A stretch of DNA of 37,223 nt, from positions 1 through 37,223 of the forward strand of contig CALMYH010000114.1 in NCBI GenBank assembly GCA_937873395.1, read 5' to 3'. Below are positions 1-8,473 of the stretch, in pieces. The DNA is from an uncultured Burkholderiales bacterium. GTDB taxonomy: Bacteria > Pseudomonadota > Gammaproteobacteria > Burkholderiales > Burkholderiaceae_C. The notes beneath the pieces were generated by a model. It searched no databases. It saw only the letters and a list, made by a program, of their open reading frames with translations, and was not told the DNA's origin. Every line of letters starts with the position of its first letter. The stretch's first letter is position 1. A program made the position numbers and the translations under genes.

Positions 1-167
1 GTGTGCCCACCATCCTGGCCATCCAGGCGCCGCACCACTTCCACGAACACGCCGAGCACCGCAAATACTTCCAGCGCCACTTCGCGGTCAAGGGCACCGA
101 AGCCGCCGAGGCCTGCCTGCAGACGGTGGCTGGGCTGCGGCGCCTGGACGCCCTGCTGGCCAGCTGA
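1..167 (+). CDS. C-terminal fragment of an unidentified protein
   Basis: An open frame enters from the left edge (codons in phase with base 3) and stops at the TGA at 165-167. The visible tail is about 54 residues, with a His-rich stretch (APHHFHEHAEHRKYF) and an Ala/Leu-rich helix ending LDALLAS. The stop is 18 bases before the start of the next gene on the same strand, so the two may be cotranscribed. I do not recognise the family from this tail and assign no function. The frame choice rests on codon pattern and the continuous helical C-terminus; the overlapping frame opening at base 1 is low-complexity Ser/Thr/Pro and looks like a shadow. Confidence 0.55.
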   Translation, partial: VPTILAIQAPHHFHEHAEHRKYFQRHFAVKGTEAAEACLQTVAGLRRLDALLAS

Positions 168-185
168 CCGGCCGGGCTCCCTGCC

Positions 186-962
186 GTGAGCAGGACGGTG
201 CTGAATCTGCTGGGCTTGCTGGCCTTGGTTTGGCTGGGCCTGTGCCTGCTGTTGTTCCTGTTGCAGCGTTCGCTGATCTATCTTCCGGTCCCGCCGGGTT
301 CAGCCGATGCCACCAGCGGCTTCTGGCTGGAAACGGCGGAGTCCCGCCTGCGCATCAGCGCTCGGCGCCAGCCGGCCGGTGCACCAGCCATTGTCTACTT
401 CGGCGGCAACGCCGAGGACGTGGCCTGGACCTTGCCCGATTTGTCGGCCCAGTTTCCGGACCATGCGCTGTTCCTGATGCACTACCGGGGTTACGGCGGC
501 AGCAGCGGCCGTCCGTCCGAGGCGGCGCTGGTGGCCGATGCACTGGCGCTGTTCGACGAGGTGCACCGCCAGCACCCCGAGGTGGTGGTGATCGGCCGCA
601 GCCTGGGCAGCGGGGTGGCCGTGCAGCTGGCCGCGCAGCGGCCGGTGCAGCGCCTGGTGCTGGTGACGCCGTTTGACAGCCTGCGGGCGGTGGCGCAGCG
701 CCACTACCCCTGGGTGCCGGTGGGCTGGCTGCTGCGGGACCGGTTCGAGTCGGACAAGCTGGCACCCTCGCTGCGCCTGCCGACACGCCTGATCGTGGCC
801 GGGCGCGACGAGGTGATCGATCCGTCCCATGCCCGGCGGCTCTTGGACAACTTCGCGCCCGGGGTGGCCCGGCTGGACGAGGTGCCGCAGGCCAGGCACA
901 ACGACATCTCGTTGCACCCGGCCTACACCGCCCTGCTGTACGACGCTGTGACCGGACCCTGA
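186..962 (+). CDS. Membrane-anchored alpha/beta hydrolase
   Basis: 258 residues with a GTG start. Residues 5-27 form one hydrophobic N-terminal segment, so the enzyme is probably anchored in the inner membrane with its catalytic domain outside. The fold is alpha/beta hydrolase of the BEM46/YfhR-like group. There is an oxyanion-type YFGGNAED stretch near residue 71 and a nucleophile elbow GRSLG with Ser139. The likely acid is Asp208 in AGRDEVID and the likely base is His238 in QARHND, so the triad looks complete. The substrate is unknown; relatives are called hydrolases, esterases or peptidases without firm biochemistry. It follows the partial gene by 18 bases. Confidence 0.85.
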   Translation: MSRTVLNLLGLLALVWLGLCLLLFLLQRSLIYLPVPPGSADATSGFWLETAESRLRISARRQPAGAPAIVYFGGNAEDVAWTLPDLSAQFPDHALFLMHYRGYGGSSGRPSEAALVADALALFDEVHRQHPEVVVIGRSLGSGVAVQLAAQRPVQRLVLVTPFDSLRAVAQRHYPWVPVGWLLRDRFESDKLAPSLRLPTRLIVAGRDEVIDPSHARRLLDNFAPGVARLDEVPQARHNDISLHPAYTALLYDAVTGP

Positions 963-989
963 ACCGCGGGCCGCGGCTCAGACGCGGTT
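962..989. terminator. Weak hairpin between convergent genes
   Basis: AACCGCG (962-968) pairs with CGCGGTT (983-989) around a 14-base loop that itself holds a CCGCGG palindrome. It lies between the stop of the alpha/beta hydrolase and the stop of the minus-strand transporter gene. There is only a short T run, so it is at best a weak bidirectional terminator. Confidence 0.3.
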
Positions 990-1001
990 TCGCTTGGCCT
1001 C

Positions 1002-2498
1002 TCAGGTCATCCAGGGCAGCAGCAGCCTGATCACCATCGCGATCACCGCCACCGCCAGCAGGTTGAGTGCGAACCCGGCGCGCATCATCTGGGCGATGCT
1101 CACGTGCCCGGAGGCATAGACGATGGCGTTCGGTGGCGTCGCCACCGGCAGCATGAAGGCGCAGCTGGCCGCCAGCGCCACCGCCAGGATCAGGGGCAGC
1201 GGAGGCTGGCCCAGTCCAATGGCCACCGCCGCCATGACCGGAATCAGGGTGTTGGCCACAGCGGTGTTGCTGGTCAGCTCGGTCATGAAGATGACCAGCG
1301 TGGTCACCGCCAGCAAGACCAGCAAGGCCGGCGAGTCGGCCATGCCGGCGAATCCCGAAGCCAGCCAGGCATCCACCCCATGCCGGCTGATGGCGGCCGC
1401 CAGGCTCAGGCCACCACCGAACAGCAGCAGAATGCCCCAGGGCAGCTTCACGGCCGTTTCCCAGTCCATGGCAAACACCCGGCGCCCGAAGTCCACCGGC
1501 AGCACGAACAGCAGCAGGGCGCCCGCCATGGCGATGGTGGCGTCGGTCAGGTGGGGCAGCCCCAGCAGGTCCGACAAGGGCTGGCGCAGCACCCAGCCTG
1601 CCGCCGTCAGCAGGAAGACCACCAGCACGATGCGTTCCCCTCGGTCCATGGGCTGGCGCTGCGACAGGTCCTCGCGGATGTGCGCCTGCACCGCTTCTGG
1701 GATGTGCAGGTGCACAGGAAAAGCGACGCGCACCAGCCACAGCCAGGCCAGCGGCAGCAGCAGGACAACCAGCGGCACACCCAGGGCCATCCAGCCCAGC
1801 ATGGTGATCTCCAGGCCGAGTTGCTCCCGGGCAAAGCTGGCCAGAATCAGGTTGGGCGGTGAACCGATCAGGGTGCCCAGGCCCCCGATGGAGGCGCCAT
1901 AGGCGATGCCCAGCATCAGGCAGGTGGCAAAGTGGTGCCGGGCCTGCGCACCGGTCGACTCGCCATGGCCCAGGCGTTCCTCGATCAGGCCGATCACGCT
2001 CAGGCCCACCGGCAGCATCATCATGGCCGCTGCGGTGTTGGAGATCCACATGCTCAGCAGGGCGGTGGCGGCCATGAAGCCCGCCACCAGACGCACCGGC
2101 GAGGTACCGACGCGGCGCACGATGGCCAGGCCGATGCGGGTGTGCAGGTGCCAGCGCTGCATGCCCAGACCGATGATGAATCCCCCCATGAACAGGAAGA
2201 TGATGTCGGAGGCGTAAGGGCGCAGCGTCTGGGCACTGTCCTGGATGCCGGACAGTGGAAACAGCACCACCGGCAGCAGGGCGGTGGCCGGCAGCGGCAC
2301 CGCCTCTGTCATCCACCAGACGGCCATCCAGAGGCCGATGGCGGCCGTCAGGCGGCCGGCGTGGCTCAGGGCGTCGTGTTCGGGCAGGGCCCAGTAGCTC
2401 AGCAGCGCGAGCACAGGGCCTGCCAGCAGGCCAACGCGGGCGATGCGTCCCGACCAGTCGATGTCGGCGTTTGGGGTGAGGGCAGAAGGGTCTGGCAT
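1002..2498 (-). CDS. SLC13/DASS-family anion symporter
   Basis: 498 residues from the ATG at 2498; an upstream in-frame ATG at 2561 would add 21 residues that look non-coding. About 12 hydrophobic segments are visible. Family hallmarks are an internal SNTAAAMMMLP repeat, GSPPNLI in the first half, and TSNTAVANTLIPV followed by TPPNAIVYASGH in the second half. These are the two SNT re-entrant Na+/carboxylate-binding loops of divalent-anion:Na+ symporters. Substrates in the family are C4-dicarboxylates, citrate or sulfate; which one applies cannot be read from the sequence. It converges with the hydrolase gene and diverges from the YitT-like gene. Confidence 0.85.
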   Translation of the reverse strand: MPDPSALTPNADIDWSGRIARVGLLAGPVLALLSYWALPEHDALSHAGRLTAAIGLWMAVWWMTEAVPLPATALLPVVLFPLSGIQDSAQTLRPYASDIIFLFMGGFIIGLGMQRWHLHTRIGLAIVRRVGTSPVRLVAGFMAATALLSMWISNTAAAMMMLPVGLSVIGLIEERLGHGESTGAQARHHFATCLMLGIAYGASIGGLGTLIGSPPNLILASFAREQLGLEITMLGWMALGVPLVVLLLPLAWLWLVRVAFPVHLHIPEAVQAHIREDLSQRQPMDRGERIVLVVFLLTAAGWVLRQPLSDLLGLPHLTDATIAMAGALLLFVLPVDFGRRVFAMDWETAVKLPWGILLLFGGGLSLAAAISRHGVDAWLASGFAGMADSPALLVLLAVTTLVIFMTELTSNTAVANTLIPVMAAVAIGLGQPPLPLILAVALAASCAFMLPVATPPNAIVYASGHVSIAQMMRAGFALNLLAVAVIAMVIRLLLPWMT

Positions 2499-2663
2499 GG
2501 CTGCAGCATAGCGCCTGCGTCCTGCCTTTGTGATCGCAGACCGGACGCTGGAAAACGGCATGGGCGCTGATCTGGGTCAAGGTCGGCTCCAGCCATTTGC
2601 GCCACACTCGGCCGCCTGTTTGCGCTCCGCTCCGAGAGCGCAGGCTTGAAATTGCCCTGTTCC

Positions 2664-3314
2664 ATGTCCCAGATGTCAGCCCCATCCCCATCGTCGGTCG
2701 AAGCCGCTGCGGGGTCGCCGCTGGCGCGTCACCGTCCGCACGAGGACCTGCAAGCCCTGCTCACCGGCACCCTGTTTGTCGCTCTGGGGGTGATCATGTA
2801 CCGGCACGCCGGCTTGCTGACCGGTGGCACGGCCGGACTGGCCTTCGTGTTGCACTATGCGACCGGCTGGAATTTCAGTCTGCTGTTCGTGGCGGTCAAC
2901 CTGCCCTTCTACGGCCTGGCCTGGCGCCGCATGGGGCCGGTGTTCACCTTCAAGACCTTTGCCGCGGTCGGCCTGCTGGCGGCCTTTGTGCAATGGCTGC
3001 CGGGCTGGATGGCCTTCGACCAGCTCTCGACCGGATTTGCCTCTGTGGCCGGTGGCCTGCTCATGGGCGCGGGCATGCTGATGCTGTTTCGCCACCGCGC
3101 CAGCCTGGGCGGATTCAATGTGCTGGTGCTGTACCTGCAGGAGCGTTTCGGCTGGCGGGCCGGGCGTATCCAGATGGGGTTTGACTGTGCCATTGTGCTG
3201 GCCGCCATGGTGGTGGTGGATGCCTCACAGATCGCCTGGTCGGTGCTGGGGGCTGTGGTGCTCAACCTGGCTCTGGCCATCAATCACCGGCCGGGCCGGT
3301 ACATGGCGGTCTGA
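2664..3314 (+). CDS. YitT-family membrane protein
   Basis: 216 residues from the ATG at 2664; a TTG at 2646 is a possible alternative and neither has a strong ribosome site. Five or six hydrophobic segments begin with LLTGTLFVALGVIMYRHAGLLTGGTAGLAF, whose G-rich LTGGTAG motif and overall length fit the YitT (DUF161) inner-membrane family. A second Gly-rich stretch, ASLGGFNVL, lies near residue 150, as in that family. The function of these proteins is not established. It diverges from the SLC13 gene across a short region that shows no clear promoter. Confidence 0.8.
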   Translation: MSQMSAPSPSSVEAAAGSPLARHRPHEDLQALLTGTLFVALGVIMYRHAGLLTGGTAGLAFVLHYATGWNFSLLFVAVNLPFYGLAWRRMGPVFTFKTFAAVGLLAAFVQWLPGWMAFDQLSTGFASVAGGLLMGAGMLMLFRHRASLGGFNVLVLYLQERFGWRAGRIQMGFDCAIVLAAMVVVDASQIAWSVLGAVVLNLALAINHRPGRYMAV

Positions 3315-3382
3315 CCGGCCGGGCCCGCAGGTTTTGGCAGGGCGCCGGCGGCGCGATGGCCCGGTTCAGGCAGACTGCAGGC

Positions 3383-3901
3383 ATGCGTATCCCGAATCCT
3401 GCCTGTCAGGCTGGCCTGCTGGCCTGTGCCGTGGCTGCACTGTTCGCCTTTGGCGCGCCCTCGCTGGCACAGACGGGCTACCTGGCCGAAGTGATCCATG
3501 TCCACGATGGTGATTCGCTCTGGGTGCAGCCGCTGGACGGCGGACGGCGCCAGCGCCTGCGGCTGGACGGCATCGATGCCCCTGAAATCTGTCAGGTGGA
3601 CGGCCGTGAAGCCCGCGACCGTCTGGCTGGCATGGTGCTGCGTCGCCAGGTCCTCGTCGAGGTGACCGGGCAAGACCGTTATCGCCGCACCCTGGCCCGT
3701 GTCTGGCTGGGCAGCGAGGATGTGCAGGCTGTTCTGGTGACCGAAGGCTGGGCCTGGTCTTATCGGGTGCGAGGCCAGCCGGGATCTTATGACCGGGAGG
3801 AAGCGCAGGCGCGTCGTCAGGGTCGCGGCCTGTTCGCGGTTCCGCATGCCGAACACCCGGCTGATTTCCGGCGCCGGCATGGGCCGTGCCTCAACGAATG
3901 A
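3383..3901 (+). CDS. Secreted thermonuclease-like (SNase) protein
   Basis: 172 residues from the ATG at 3383; an in-frame ATG at 3356 would add nine residues. A signal peptide covers about the first 28 residues, with a hydrophobic core ACAVAALFAFG and a likely cut after PSLA. The mature part carries the staphylococcal-nuclease signatures in order: VIHVHDGDSLWV (metal-binding Asp), RLRLDGIDAPEIC (Arg and Asp of the active site) and DRYRRTLARVW (second catalytic Arg region). It is therefore probably a Ca2+-dependent phosphodiesterase acting in the periplasm or outside. Its stop is six bases from the stop of the convergent adenylyltransferase gene. Confidence 0.85.
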   Translation: MRIPNPACQAGLLACAVAALFAFGAPSLAQTGYLAEVIHVHDGDSLWVQPLDGGRRQRLRLDGIDAPEICQVDGREARDRLAGMVLRRQVLVEVTGQDRYRRTLARVWLGSEDVQAVLVTEGWAWSYRVRGQPGSYDREEAQARRQGRGLFAVPHAEHPADFRRRHGPCLNE

Positions 3902-3907
3902 TCCTGG

Positions 3908-4666
3908 TCAACCGAGGTGCCGCCCGCTGCAAACGTCGCAGGCCGGGTTCTGTGGCAGGCCGATCTCGTTGAAGGCCATGTCGCGCCCGTCGATCATGAG
4001 CAGGCGCCCGGTCAGCCGCGAGCCCAGCCCCACCAGCAACTTCAGGGCCTCGGCGGCCTGCAGCGTGCCGACGATGCCGACCAGCGGCGCGAACACACCC
4101 ATGGTGGCGCAGCGGGTCTCCTCGACACCGCTGTTCTCGGGAAACACGCATGCGTAGCAGGGGTTACCCGGCAGGCGCGGGTCGAACACGCTGAGCTGTC
4201 CGTCCATACGGATGGCCGCGCCCGAGACCAGGGGTTTGAGGTGATTCACGCAGGCCCGATTGATGGCGTGCCGCGTGGCAAAGTTGTCGGTGCAGTCGAG
4301 GACGATGTCGGCCTCGGCCACCAGGCGGTCGAGCAGGGCCGCATCGGCCCGGGTGGTGACCGCATGCACCACCACGTCCGGGTTGATGGCCGCGATCGCC
4401 TCGCGGGCCGACTCGGCTTTCGGGCTGCCGACACGGGCGAGGTTGTGGGCGATCTGGCGTTGCAGGTTGGTTTCGTCGACCACGTCGTGGTCGACGATGG
4501 TGATGCGGCCCACACCGGCGCTGCCCAGGTAGAGCGCCACCGGCGAGCCCAGCCCGCCAGCGCCGACGACCAGGGCGTGGGAGGCCAACAACTGCTCCTG
4601 GCCTTCGACCCCCAGTTCGTTGAGCAGGATGTGGCGCGAATAGCGCAGCAACTGGGCGTCGTTCAT
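3908..4666 (-). CDS. HesA/MoeB/ThiF-family adenylyltransferase (E1-like)
   Basis: 252 residues starting MNDAQLLRYSRH at 4666. The protein activates the C-terminal Gly of a ubiquitin-like sulfur carrier (MoaD or ThiS) by adenylation. Visible are the nucleotide loop GAGGLGSP, the Mg/ATP segment IVDHDVVDETNLQRQ, DCTDNFATRHAIN, and two CxxC pairs (CYAC and CDVC near the end) that form the structural zinc site. A Cys in ETRCATMG sits where MoeB and ThiF carry the sulfur-transfer Cys. No moaD or thiS gene is in the window, so MoeB and ThiF roles cannot be separated. It follows the processing-protease gene on the same strand with a 46-base gap. Confidence 0.88.
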   Translation of the reverse strand: MNDAQLLRYSRHILLNELGVEGQEQLLASHALVVGAGGLGSPVALYLGSAGVGRITIVDHDVVDETNLQRQIAHNLARVGSPKAESAREAIAAINPDVVVHAVTTRADAALLDRLVAEADIVLDCTDNFATRHAINRACVNHLKPLVSGAAIRMDGQLSVFDPRLPGNPCYACVFPENSGVEETRCATMGVFAPLVGIVGTLQAAEALKLLVGLGSRLTGRLLMIDGRDMAFNEIGLPQNPACDVCSGRHLG

Positions 4667-4712
4667 GACAGCGCGAGGGCCAAGCAGCCGGTCACCCGGC
4701 ACCGCCCGGTCT

Positions 4713-6191
4713 TCAGTTCTCTTTCTTCTCTTCCGTGCGCACCGTCTGCGTCTTGCTGACCTGCACCGGCTGCCCGCGCAGCTGGTTCAGCGCCTGCTGC
4801 AACTGGAAGTCTTCGGCGCTGCCGAACTCGGGCACCAGTCGCTGCCCGGGGTTGCGGCGTGCTTCTTCCTCGATGCGCCGGCGAGCCTCCTCACGCTCCT
4901 GCTGGCGCTGTTGCTCGGCCGCGCGCTGGGCTTCGGTCATGGGCTGCCCATTGCCGTTGTCCAGGCTCTTCTGCAGGTCGGCCTCGCGGGTCCGCAGGGC
5001 GGCAAACACATTGCCTTCGGCGGTTTCGTCCACCAGCACGTCGGGCACGATGCCGCGCCCCTGGATGGAGGTACCGTTGGGTGTGTAGTAGCGCGCCGTG
5101 GTCAACTTCAGTCCCGTCGTCGGTCCCAGCGGGCGCACCGTCTGCACCGAACCCTTGCCGAACGTCTGACTGCCCATGATGGTCGCGCGGCCATGGTCCT
5201 GCAGGGCACCGGCCACGATCTCGCTGGCGGAGGCCGATCCCTCATTGACCAGCACGACCAGCGGAACGGTCTTCAGAATGCCCCGGGTGTTGTCGGTCAG
5301 GCGCCGGATCGGGTCATTGCCCCCGCGACGCAGGTAGTGCTGTGGCGTGGCCTTGTAGGTGAACCGGCTGTCGGCCAACTGGCCATTGGTGGACACCACC
5401 GTGACGTTCTCGGGCAGGAAAGCCGCCGACAGCGCCACCGCTGCGTCCAGCAGGCCTCCGGGATCGTTGCGCAGGTCCAGCACCAGTCCCTTGAGTTTGG
5501 GCTCGGCCTTGAAGATGTCTTCCACGCGCCGGGCGAAGTCCTCGACCGTGCGTTCCTGGAACTGCGACACTCGAACCCAGGCAAATCCGGGCTCGACCAC
5601 GCGGGCCCGGACGCTCTGGGTACGGATTTCTTCTCGTGTGATGGTGACCGGGAAGGTGCGATTTTCGTCACGCCGCATGATGGTCAGCAGCACCTTGGTC
5701 CGGGGTTCGCCCCGCATCAGCTTCACGGCTTCATTGATGGACAGCCCCTTGACCGGGGTGTCGTCGATCCTGGTGATCAGGTCGCCGGTCTTGAGGCCAG
5801 CGCGGAAGGCAGGCGAGTCCTCGATGGGCGAGACGATCTTGACCAGCCCATCTTCCATGGTGATTTCAATGCCCACACCAACGAATCGGCCGCTGGTGCC
5901 TTCGCGGAATTCCTTGAAGGACTTGGCGTCGAAATACTGCGAGTGCGGGTCGAGACTGGCCACCATGCCCGAGATGGCTTCCGAAATCAGCTTCCTCTCG
6001 TCCACCGGCTCGACATAGTCGGACTTGATCATGCCGAACACGGCCGCCAGTTGCTGCAACTCTTCCAGCGGCAGGGGCGCCAGGGTGTTGCGGGCCACGG
6101 CCTGCAGCTGCACGGTCGTCAGCGCCCCCGCCACCGCACCGACCGCGATCCAGCCGGCGATCCTGAGCTTGTGACTCACCTGTTTACCCAT
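4713..6191 (-). CDS. ctpA: S41 C-terminal processing peptidase (CtpA/Prc type)
   Basis: 492 residues from the ATG at 6191 (MGKQVSHKLRI); the frame stays open upstream but that stretch is low quality. An N-terminal membrane/signal segment (about 13-30) sends it to the periplasm. A PDZ domain covers about 95-185 (GRFVGVGIEI, GLKTGDLITRIDD). The peptidase core has LVLDLRNDPGGLL and the catalytic dyad: Ser321 in NEGSASASE and Lys346 in TFGKGSVQ, with the 25-residue spacing known for this family. A charged coiled-coil tail rich in Glu, Arg and Gln (about 385-440) follows. Such enzymes trim C-termini of periplasmic proteins and control cell-wall hydrolases. It lies between gpmA and the adenylyltransferase gene. 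Confidence 0.92.
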   Translation of the reverse strand: MGKQVSHKLRIAGWIAVGAVAGALTTVQLQAVARNTLAPLPLEELQQLAAVFGMIKSDYVEPVDERKLISEAISGMVASLDPHSQYFDAKSFKEFREGTSGRFVGVGIEITMEDGLVKIVSPIEDSPAFRAGLKTGDLITRIDDTPVKGLSINEAVKLMRGEPRTKVLLTIMRRDENRTFPVTITREEIRTQSVRARVVEPGFAWVRVSQFQERTVEDFARRVEDIFKAEPKLKGLVLDLRNDPGGLLDAAVALSAAFLPENVTVVSTNGQLADSRFTYKATPQHYLRRGGNDPIRRLTDNTRGILKTVPLVVLVNEGSASASEIVAGALQDHGRATIMGSQTFGKGSVQTVRPLGPTTGLKLTTARYYTPNGTSIQGRGIVPDVLVDETAEGNVFAALRTREADLQKSLDNGNGQPMTEAQRAAEQQRQQEREEARRRIEEEARRNPGQRLVPEFGSAEDFQLQQALNQLRGQPVQVSKTQTVRTEEKKEN

Positions 6192-6219
6192 CGCGATGCC
6201 TCGACAAAAAAGACCACCC

Positions 6220-6238
6220 CTGCAAGCCGGGTTTGCAG
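6220..6238. promoter_or_regulatory. Inverted repeat upstream of ctpA
   Basis: CTGCAA (6220-6225) and TTGCAG (6233-6238) are perfect inverted arms around a 7-base spacer, 29 bases upstream of the ctpA start. The dimension suits a dimeric regulator, but no regulator can be named. On the minus strand it is followed by a short T6 run just before the start codon, so a weak hairpin role is also possible. Confidence 0.3.
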
Positions 6239-6271
6239 AGTCAATATACACCTTGGAGCGGTCCAGGGGGG

Positions 6272-6312
6272 ACGGGTTCCGCATTCTCCCAGCAGGAGAC
6301 AAAAGAACCCGT
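6272..6312 (-). terminator. Nested hairpin between gpmA and ctpA
   Basis: ACGGGTTC (6272-6279) pairs perfectly with GAACCCGT (6305-6312), and within the loop TCTCC (6285-6289) pairs with GGAGA (6295-6299). On the minus strand the outer stem begins about 18 bases after the gpmA stop. There is no long U tract, so the strength as an intrinsic terminator is uncertain. Confidence 0.35.
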
Positions 6313-6330
6313 TGCGGACCCGCAAGCGCC

Positions 6331-7074
6331 TCAGGCCTTGCCTTGGGCGGCCACCGCTGCAGCGGCGCGAGCCGCGGCCTCGGCGTCACCCAGGTAATGG
6401 CTACGCAGCGGACGCAGGTCGGCGTCGAGTTCGTAGACCAGCGGAATGCCGTTCGGGATGTTCAGATTCACGATATCGGTGTCCGAAATGCCGTCCAGGT
6501 ACTTGACCAGGGCCCGGATGGAGTTGCCGTGGGCCGCAATCACCAGCCGCTGGCCGCTGCGGATCGCCGGCGCCAGCGTCTCGTTCCAGTAGGGGATGAC
6601 CCGCGCCACGGTGTCCTTGAGGCACTCGGTCAGGGGCACCTGGGACGGGTCCAGCGAGGCATAGCGGCGGTCGCTTCGCTCGCAGCGGGGGTCGGTGGGC
6701 TCCAGCGCCGGCGGCGGCGTGTCGTAGCTGCGGCGCCAGATGAGCACCTGCTCGTCGCCGTACTGCCGGGCCATGTCAGCCTTGTTCAGGCCCTGCAGGG
6801 CACCGTAATGGCGTTCGTTGAGCTGCCAGGCCTTCACCACCGGCAACCAGGTGCGGTCCATTTCATCCAGCGCGTAGTTCAGGGTGTGGATGGCACGCTT
6901 GAGCACCGAGGTGTAGGCCACGTCGAATTCGTAACCTTCGGCTTTGAGCAGCTTGCCGGCCGACATGGCCTGTGACACGCCGGTGGGGGTCAGCTCGACA
7001 TCGGTCCAGCCGGTGAAGCGGTTTTCGAGGTTCCAGGTGGATTCACCGTGGCGGATCAGGACAAGCTTGTGCAT
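6331..7074 (-). CDS. gpmA: 2,3-bisphosphoglycerate-dependent phosphoglycerate mutase
   Basis: 247 residues, the usual length of bacterial dPGM. It interconverts 3- and 2-phosphoglycerate in glycolysis and gluconeogenesis in the cytoplasm. The active-site motif RHGESTWN gives the phosphorylated His9. Glu87 lies in [11 protein letters not shown] and His182 in [10 protein letters not shown], so all core residues are present. It diverges from the rhodanese gene across 95 bases and precedes ctpA on the same strand, with a hairpin between them. Confidence 0.96.
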   Translation of the reverse strand: MHKLVLIRHGESTWNLENRFTGWTDVELTPTGVSQAMSAGKLLKAEGYEFDVAYTSVLKRAIHTLNYALDEMDRTWLPVVKAWQLNERHYGALQGLNKADMARQYGDEQVLIWRRSYDTPPPALEPTDPRCERSDRRYASLDPSQVPLTECLKDTVARVIPYWNETLAPAIRSGQRLVIAAHGNSIRALVKYLDGISDTDIVNLNIPNGIPLVYELDADLRPLRSHYLGDAEAAARAAAAVAAQGKA

Positions 7075-7169
7075 GGCAGAAGGGGGAGAATGGACGGCGG
7101 AACGCGCGCAACCCGCGCGGGTCAGCCAGACATTCTAAAATGGCTGGCTGTGCAAAAAAGGTGACCCCT

Positions 7170-7580
7170 GTGAGCTTCTTTATCGATAACTGGATTCTGA
7201 TTGCCGTTGCCTTTGTCTCCGGCGCCATGTTGGTCTGGCCGGCGGTCAGTGGGGGCGGCGGCCTGGGTTCGCTCAAACCGACCGAGGCGGTCATGCTGAT
7301 GAACCGCGAGAAGGCGGTGGTGGTGGATGTGTGCGAGCCTGCCGAGTACGCGGCTGGCCATGTGACCGGGGCCAAGAATGTCCCTTTGTCCGAGCTGGAA
7401 GCCAAGCTGCCGGCCACGGTGAAGAACAAGGCCACGCCCGTGATCCTGGTCTGTGCCTCGGGCATGCGCTCGAACCGTGCCCTGGCCATTGCGCGCAAGC
7501 TGGGTTACGAGAAGGTGCATTCTCTGGCCGGTGGCATGGGCGCCTGGCGCTCGGCCAGTCTGCCCGTTGAAAAATCCTGA
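7170..7580 (+). CDS. Membrane-anchored rhodanese-like protein
   Basis: 136 residues from the GTG at 7170, chosen because AAAGGTGA lies just upstream; an ATG at 7140 would add ten residues without a ribosome site. One N-terminal transmembrane segment (about 6-27, NWILIAVAFVSGAMLVWPAV) is followed by a single rhodanese domain. The active-site loop CASGMRSNRA holds the persulfide-forming Cys, and the domain ends with the typical LAGGMGAW. It probably moves sulfane sulfur at the membrane. It stands 30 bases before grxC, suggesting a shared thiol-chemistry operon. Confidence 0.88.
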   Translation: MSFFIDNWILIAVAFVSGAMLVWPAVSGGGGLGSLKPTEAVMLMNREKAVVVDVCEPAEYAAGHVTGAKNVPLSELEAKLPATVKNKATPVILVCASGMRSNRALAIARKLGYEKVHSLAGGMGAWRSASLPVEKS

Positions 7581-7610
7581 AGTCACCCGGACACGGAAGG
7601 CAGAGCCGAG

Positions 7611-7868
7611 ATGGTCAAAGTCAAGATGTACACCAGCGCCTGGTGTCCGTACTGCGCCCGGGCCAAGGCGCTGCTCGAGCAGCGGGGCGTCAGCGACCTG
7701 GAGGAGTTGTTCGTGGACGGTCAGCCCGCGCTGCGCGCCCACATGACCGAACTGACCGGCCGAACCAGCGTGCCGCAGATCTTCATCGGTGATACGCATG
7801 TGGGTGGCTGCGACGACCTCCATGCCCTGGACGCCCGTGGCGGCCTGATGCCGCTGCTGCAGGCCTGA
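7611..7868 (+). CDS. grxC: Glutaredoxin 3
   Basis: 85 residues, full length for the GrxC class. A dithiol active site CPYC is at residues 12-15 (SAWCPYCARAK). The glutathione-binding TSVPQIFIG cis-Pro loop and the GGCDDLHAL segment follow. It reduces protein disulfides and glutathione mixed disulfides in the cytoplasm. It is followed by a strong hairpin with a T run and then secB, the usual order in betaproteobacteria. Confidence 0.94.
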   Translation: MVKVKMYTSAWCPYCARAKALLEQRGVSDLEELFVDGQPALRAHMTELTGRTSVPQIFIGDTHVGGCDDLHALDARGGLMPLLQA

Positions 7869-7898
7869 CGCGATGGCCGCATCTGCGGCCAGTGCTGA

Positions 7899-7904
7899 CA
7901 TAAT
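7899..7904 (+). promoter_or_regulatory. Possible -10 box for secB
   Basis: CATAAT lies in the grxC-secB gap and would start transcription a few bases before the hairpin at 7915. No convincing -35 box is seen 16-18 bases upstream, so this is tentative. Confidence 0.25.
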
Positions 7905-7914
7905 TGCCTGTGTG

Positions 7915-7949
7915 CCCGCTGCCGGCGCGTCTGCCGCAGCGGGTTTTTT
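7915..7949 (+). terminator. Rho-independent terminator after grxC / in the secB leader
   Basis: CCCGCTGC (7915-7922) and GCAGCGGG (7936-7943) form a perfect 8-bp GC-rich stem with a 13-base loop, followed directly by six T residues (7944-7949). It is 46 bases after the grxC stop and 42 bases before secB. It could end the rhodanese-grxC transcript or, if a promoter lies upstream of it, act as an attenuator for secB-gpsA. Confidence 0.7.
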
Positions 7950-7991
7950 CATCGACGGCTGAGCCCGTTCCCGACCCGAGAAAGCTTCACC

Positions 7992-8450
7992 ATGGCCGAC
8001 AACCAAGACCCCGTGTTCCAGATCCAGCGTGTCTACCTCAAGGAGGCCTCGCTGGAGCAGCCCAATTCCCCGGCCATCCTGCTGTCGCAAGAGCAGCCTT
8101 CGGTCGACATCCAGCTGGGCGTCGAGGCGGCGCCCGCGGCCGATGGCGTGTTCGAGGTGAGTGTGACGGCCACCGTGCAAACCAAGATCCAGGACAAGAC
8201 CGTGTTCCTGGTCGAGGTCAAGCAGGCCGGCATTTTCGAGATCCGCAACCTGCCCGAGGAGCAGATGGGCCCGATCATGGGCATCGCCTGTCCGCAGATC
8301 GTCTATCCCTATCTGCGCGCCAACGTGGCGGACCTGATCCAGCGTGGCGGTTTCCCGCCCGTTCACATGGCCGAAATCAACTTCCAGGCCATGTACGAGC
8401 AGCAGCAGGCCCAGCCGGCCGCCGACGGCCAGCGCATCGTCACCCAGTAA
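7992..8450 (+). CDS. secB: Protein-export chaperone SecB
   Basis: 152 residues, full length. The homotetrameric cytoplasmic chaperone holds preproteins unfolded and delivers them to SecA. Recognisable stretches are [19 protein letters not shown] near the N-terminus, [16 protein letters not shown], the conserved [24 protein letters not shown] and the Gln-rich tail. It precedes gpsA by 23 bases and is probably cotranscribed with it, a common pairing in proteobacteria. Confidence 0.97.
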   Translation: MADNQDPVFQIQRVYLKEASLEQPNSPAILLSQEQPSVDIQLGVEAAPAADGVFEVSVTATVQTKIQDKTVFLVEVKQAGIFEIRNLPEEQMGPIMGIACPQIVYPYLRANVADLIQRGGFPPVHMAEINFQAMYEQQQAQPAADGQRIVTQ

Positions 8451-8473
8451 GCGCCAGGCTCGGGGAGGCAGGT

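Noticed and set aside
355-2691. Long open frame on the minus strand spanning the hydrolase end and the transporter gene
   Set aside because: It is Arg/Pro/Ala-rich, overlaps clearly conserved genes in another frame, and has no recognisable domain; a high-GC shadow.
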